From positions 1 through 20,349 of the forward strand of contig JAPEVC010000380.1 of assembly GCA_027946555.1 (NCBI GenBank): a stretch of DNA of 20,349 bases, written 5' to 3'. The notes under the pieces are model-generated. The model was given only the letters and a program-made list of their open reading frames with translations, did no database searches and had not been told where the DNA came from. Each line of letters begins with the position of its first letter. Positions within the stretch are counted from its first letter, which is position 1. Position numbers and translations under genes: made by a program. This stretch comes from Gnomoniopsis sp. IMI 355080 (Eukaryota; Ascomycota; Sordariomycetes; Diaporthales; Gnomoniaceae). Shown piece after piece: positions 17,708 through 20,349 of this stretch.

Positions 17708-20349
17708 CGCTGTGTCTGCGCAGAAGCAGCGATTATGTGCAATCATGACGTGCAATTACAGATAGCACCTGAGTATACCGAGGGATGCAAACCGCATCTT
17801 GAAGCCTTTTGAATCAGGTGTTGCATTCCTCTGGTACTACCAGTAGTAGCTGGTGGCAGTGGGTGGGCAGTTAGTTGGTCAACTATAAACGAACCACCCC
17901 GTCCGCCCCCAATGTCACCGCGACCCTTGGCATCTGCGGAAGAATCTGAAATCTTCGTCCTGGCCTGCAACCAAATAATCGCGGGGGGATCTTCAAAAAA
18001 AAGGCTGTATAGCATGCTTGATCGTCCGATTTCCTCTGAAGATCTTGGGGTAGCTTGCGCTTTCACTCCGAGGATCACGACTGATGACACAACTGCCAAG
18101 CTCCGGCTATAGTATATGAGGATCAAGGTGTATATGATTGTGTGACATCGAGCCATGAATCCAACAAGTTATTATCACGGGCACCTGAAGGCAACGCCTG
18201 AAAGGTCTTATGCTCAGAAATACGGCGCCTAAGACCTCTGAATGCCACCTGTTGCAGTACATTTCCAACAGACCTACTTGCCGGGGTAGGTAAGGTAGGT
18301 AGAAGGTTTGCATGCAGATGTTGGGGCTTGTGTCCACAATACATCACTACTCACGACAGGCCAAGGTTAGGTTGCTATTGATACACACCACTATGCAACT
18401 CGATAGCCTGTGTCAATCAGACTTGCACACGAGATCCCGAACGCATGAGACATGCTACGAAGACTATTCCGTCGTATCTAAAGTAACTCCTCATTGTACG
18501 GCGAAATCATACCCTGGAACTCATCCCTGCGCGAGCGCTCTGCAGCCGTGAAACCAAGCGGCAGGCGGTGGCGTGGCGGCATTGCAATGCTGTCCTTTCT
18601 CTTATTTGGGCATCTCGGCAGTCTGGATTTAGATGTACTCGTGTGAATTGCTGACCATGAGATTCGGTCAAGTATGGGACAGAACATGTCAAGTCATCAC
18701 GAATTGACGATAGAAAAACGTACTCGGGTGAAAAGTATGGACTCGGCCGGGGCACTTCCTATCCCCTTGTCGTTCCATGCAGGCATCTGACCTCGGGCTT
18801 AAGCCAATATCCAAATTTTCAGATGATCTATCTCCCTGTCACACACTAAGCATACCGCAGAATCCCAATGGAGAACTTCTAGGGCTCAAAAAAGCCGATC
18901 ACGTCGACTGATTCCACATACAGCATTTTAAAAGAGGGGTGGATATAGGTTGCTTCGATGGTGGAGACCACATGTAGCTAGGTAGTCTGTGTTACCAGTT
19001 GTCCTGAAAATCTGGGGTCCACTACCTTATTTTGACTTCACCCCATGGTCATCAAAATTGTCCTTTGCCAAGTCCCTGTCATCCCAAATCTTCCTGTCCA
19101 ATAAGCCATATTGTTTGTTGTCAGATTCAGGTGACAGAACCTTCGTATCGGCCTACGCAGGTGTTCAGTATCAACGCCATATGAAATGAAGATACTTGAG
19201 GACCTAGTTCGGCTCATGCTGCTTTCCAAAGGACAGGCAAAGGAGGTCAGTAATAGCCTCCCAACCATTGGCATAGCTCCTTAAGTCGCGGCACGAGTGT
19301 ACAGGTCAGATCTATATGAAGTGTATTCAGCCAGAATCGCACCTCTCTTGGCCGTTATCACATACTTTCCAAGGTTCCAAAGGCACGTGGCATCCGAGGT
19401 CACCACAGACAAGATTCTGATCCACATATCTTCTTTTTTATGGTTTGAGAAGACATCAAATCAAACCAGCTAGTATGGCTTGTTTACTTCATCTCAATAC
19501 CATTTTCATGTGGCAATTTGTATCAAAGGCGGAAAGCAATTCGGAACTGCCCCGTTTAATGTATCTCCTGCCTGGATCAAAAGCCGTACCTTCAAGGGCA
19601 CCGTGAAAATCATTTCGACCAGCCGGATCAACGAATTCCCACAGCTGGCACGTTTCCCCACTACCCACATTTTGTACTTAGACAGAGTTTGTGAAGTGCA
19701 TGTATGTGTTGTTTGAGGCTGGTTTGAAAGCCAATGACACTCTGAGTTCCAATGCTGCCCTCTTGCGATAAGAGATCATGCATCTTTCGGCCGAGTCTTG
19801 ACTAATAGGGTCCATTCTATCAAGTCTGTGCTGAACAAAGTTTGTCACACCTGCGCGTACTGCGGGAACTGGTTCAACGGCTCTTCAGTATCCATAGATC
19901 TATGACCAGAATCATATGAATACGAATCGGCTCATCTAAACTTGCAAACAGAGTGACTTTTCATGACCGCATCTTCATGGGCAGTCGCAAGCCGACCGTT
20001 CTGTCTTTGCGCCGGCATATCGCGCTGCCGGCTCCATTCATGTTCCAGCATGGTACCACTGTAGGTAAGTGAAAGACTTCGTGATTCGTGACAAAATTAA
20101 GCTGGTCTACTGTTGCTACTATTGTACACGTTGATCATACTTTGCCAGTTTTTCAGGTTGCCCAAACTCGGAAATTTTACGTCTCCAATTGGCCCCATGG
20201 TCAAAATCGTTCATCCTCTTGTTGCGTAAACATACATACGCGAACATATGTTCATGCGGGTAGACCAGTACTACGGCACCTCCCGGCAAGGCACACCTAA
20301 GCATACAAGAACGCCATAGTTCATCCGCACCCACCCCCCCCCCAAAAAG
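17708..20349. other. About 2.6 kb with no gene I can support
   Basis: Only short open stretches occur on either strand, none with a recognisable domain, consistent start context or coherent introns. Base composition looks balanced rather than strongly AT-rich, so there is no obvious mark of RIP-mutated repeats, and I saw no terminal repeats or transposase fragments. Small features include a GGTAGGTAAGGTAGGTAG run near 18285-18302, a perfect palindrome GAACATATGTTC at 20242-20253, and a C homopolymer at the right edge. It may hold the far promoter of a gene beyond the window or a non-coding transcript. Confidence 0.5.

Noticed and set aside
17743..18156. Minus-strand open frame of 137 residues with a hydrophobic, signal-peptide-like start (MARCHTIIYTLILIYYS...)
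   Set aside because: The body is low complexity with no domain, it overlaps the SDR promoter region, and the frame crosses a homopolymer run. Chance opening is more likely; conservation or transcript data would be needed.
20242..20253. Perfect palindrome GAACATATGTTC as an operator
   Set aside because: It is a single 12-bp occurrence with no gene beside it and no second copy seen, so there is no support for a function.

Overview
The window is nuclear DNA of a filamentous ascomycete (Pezizomycotina). The evidence is short spliceosomal introns (about 55-180 nt) with GTAAGT/GTGAGT-type donors and CTAAC-like branch sites, intron-split genes on both strands with kilobase-scale spacing, a mitochondrial cytochrome c1 of fungal type, a fungal full-length ABCC transporter, and a secreted cyanovirin-N-type lectin of the kind common in filamentous fungi. 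I cannot name the species. Both ends of the window fall at C homopolymers, so it may be a whole short assembly contig.

Layout, left to right. (1) 55-727, +: last exon of cytochrome c1 of respiratory complex III, cut off on its 5' side by the window edge. (2) 1940-5616, +: a large two-exon gene for a protein of about 1,168 residues. It has three unusual zinc-finger-like C2H2 repeats in its middle and, near its C-terminus, a domain that I align by eye with the MBD4 mismatch glycosylase (HhH-GPD) family. The likely leader carries several short upstream ORFs. (3) 6772-8394, +: a 540-residue, low-complexity, probably nuclear protein with an N-terminal ZZ/B-box-like cysteine cluster. Its upstream region has a 14-bp direct repeat with a 31-bp period. 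(4) 9034 to about 9870, +: a secreted CVNH lectin with at least two introns. (5) 10211-15613, -: a four-exon full-length ABCC (MRP-type) transporter, convergent with the lectin gene. (6) 16372-17424, -: a three-exon short-chain dehydrogenase/reductase of the stress-protein-39-like group. (7) 17425-20349: promoter of gene 6, followed by about 2.5 kb in which I find no convincing gene.

The genes do not form an obvious pathway: there is no polyketide synthase, NRPS, terpene cyclase, P450 or Zn2Cys6 regulator, so I do not call a secondary-metabolite cluster. The SDR and the ABCC transporter are adjacent and point the same way, and both have ACGTCA-type bZIP half-sites upstream, which would be compatible with shared stress induction, but this is only inference.

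The most unusual object is gene 2. It combines finger-like DNA-binding repeats with an MBD4-like glycosylase fold that keeps the catalytic-position aspartate but has lost the glycines of the helix-hairpin-helix. No insertion sequence, CRISPR array, tRNA or rRNA gene could be supported.
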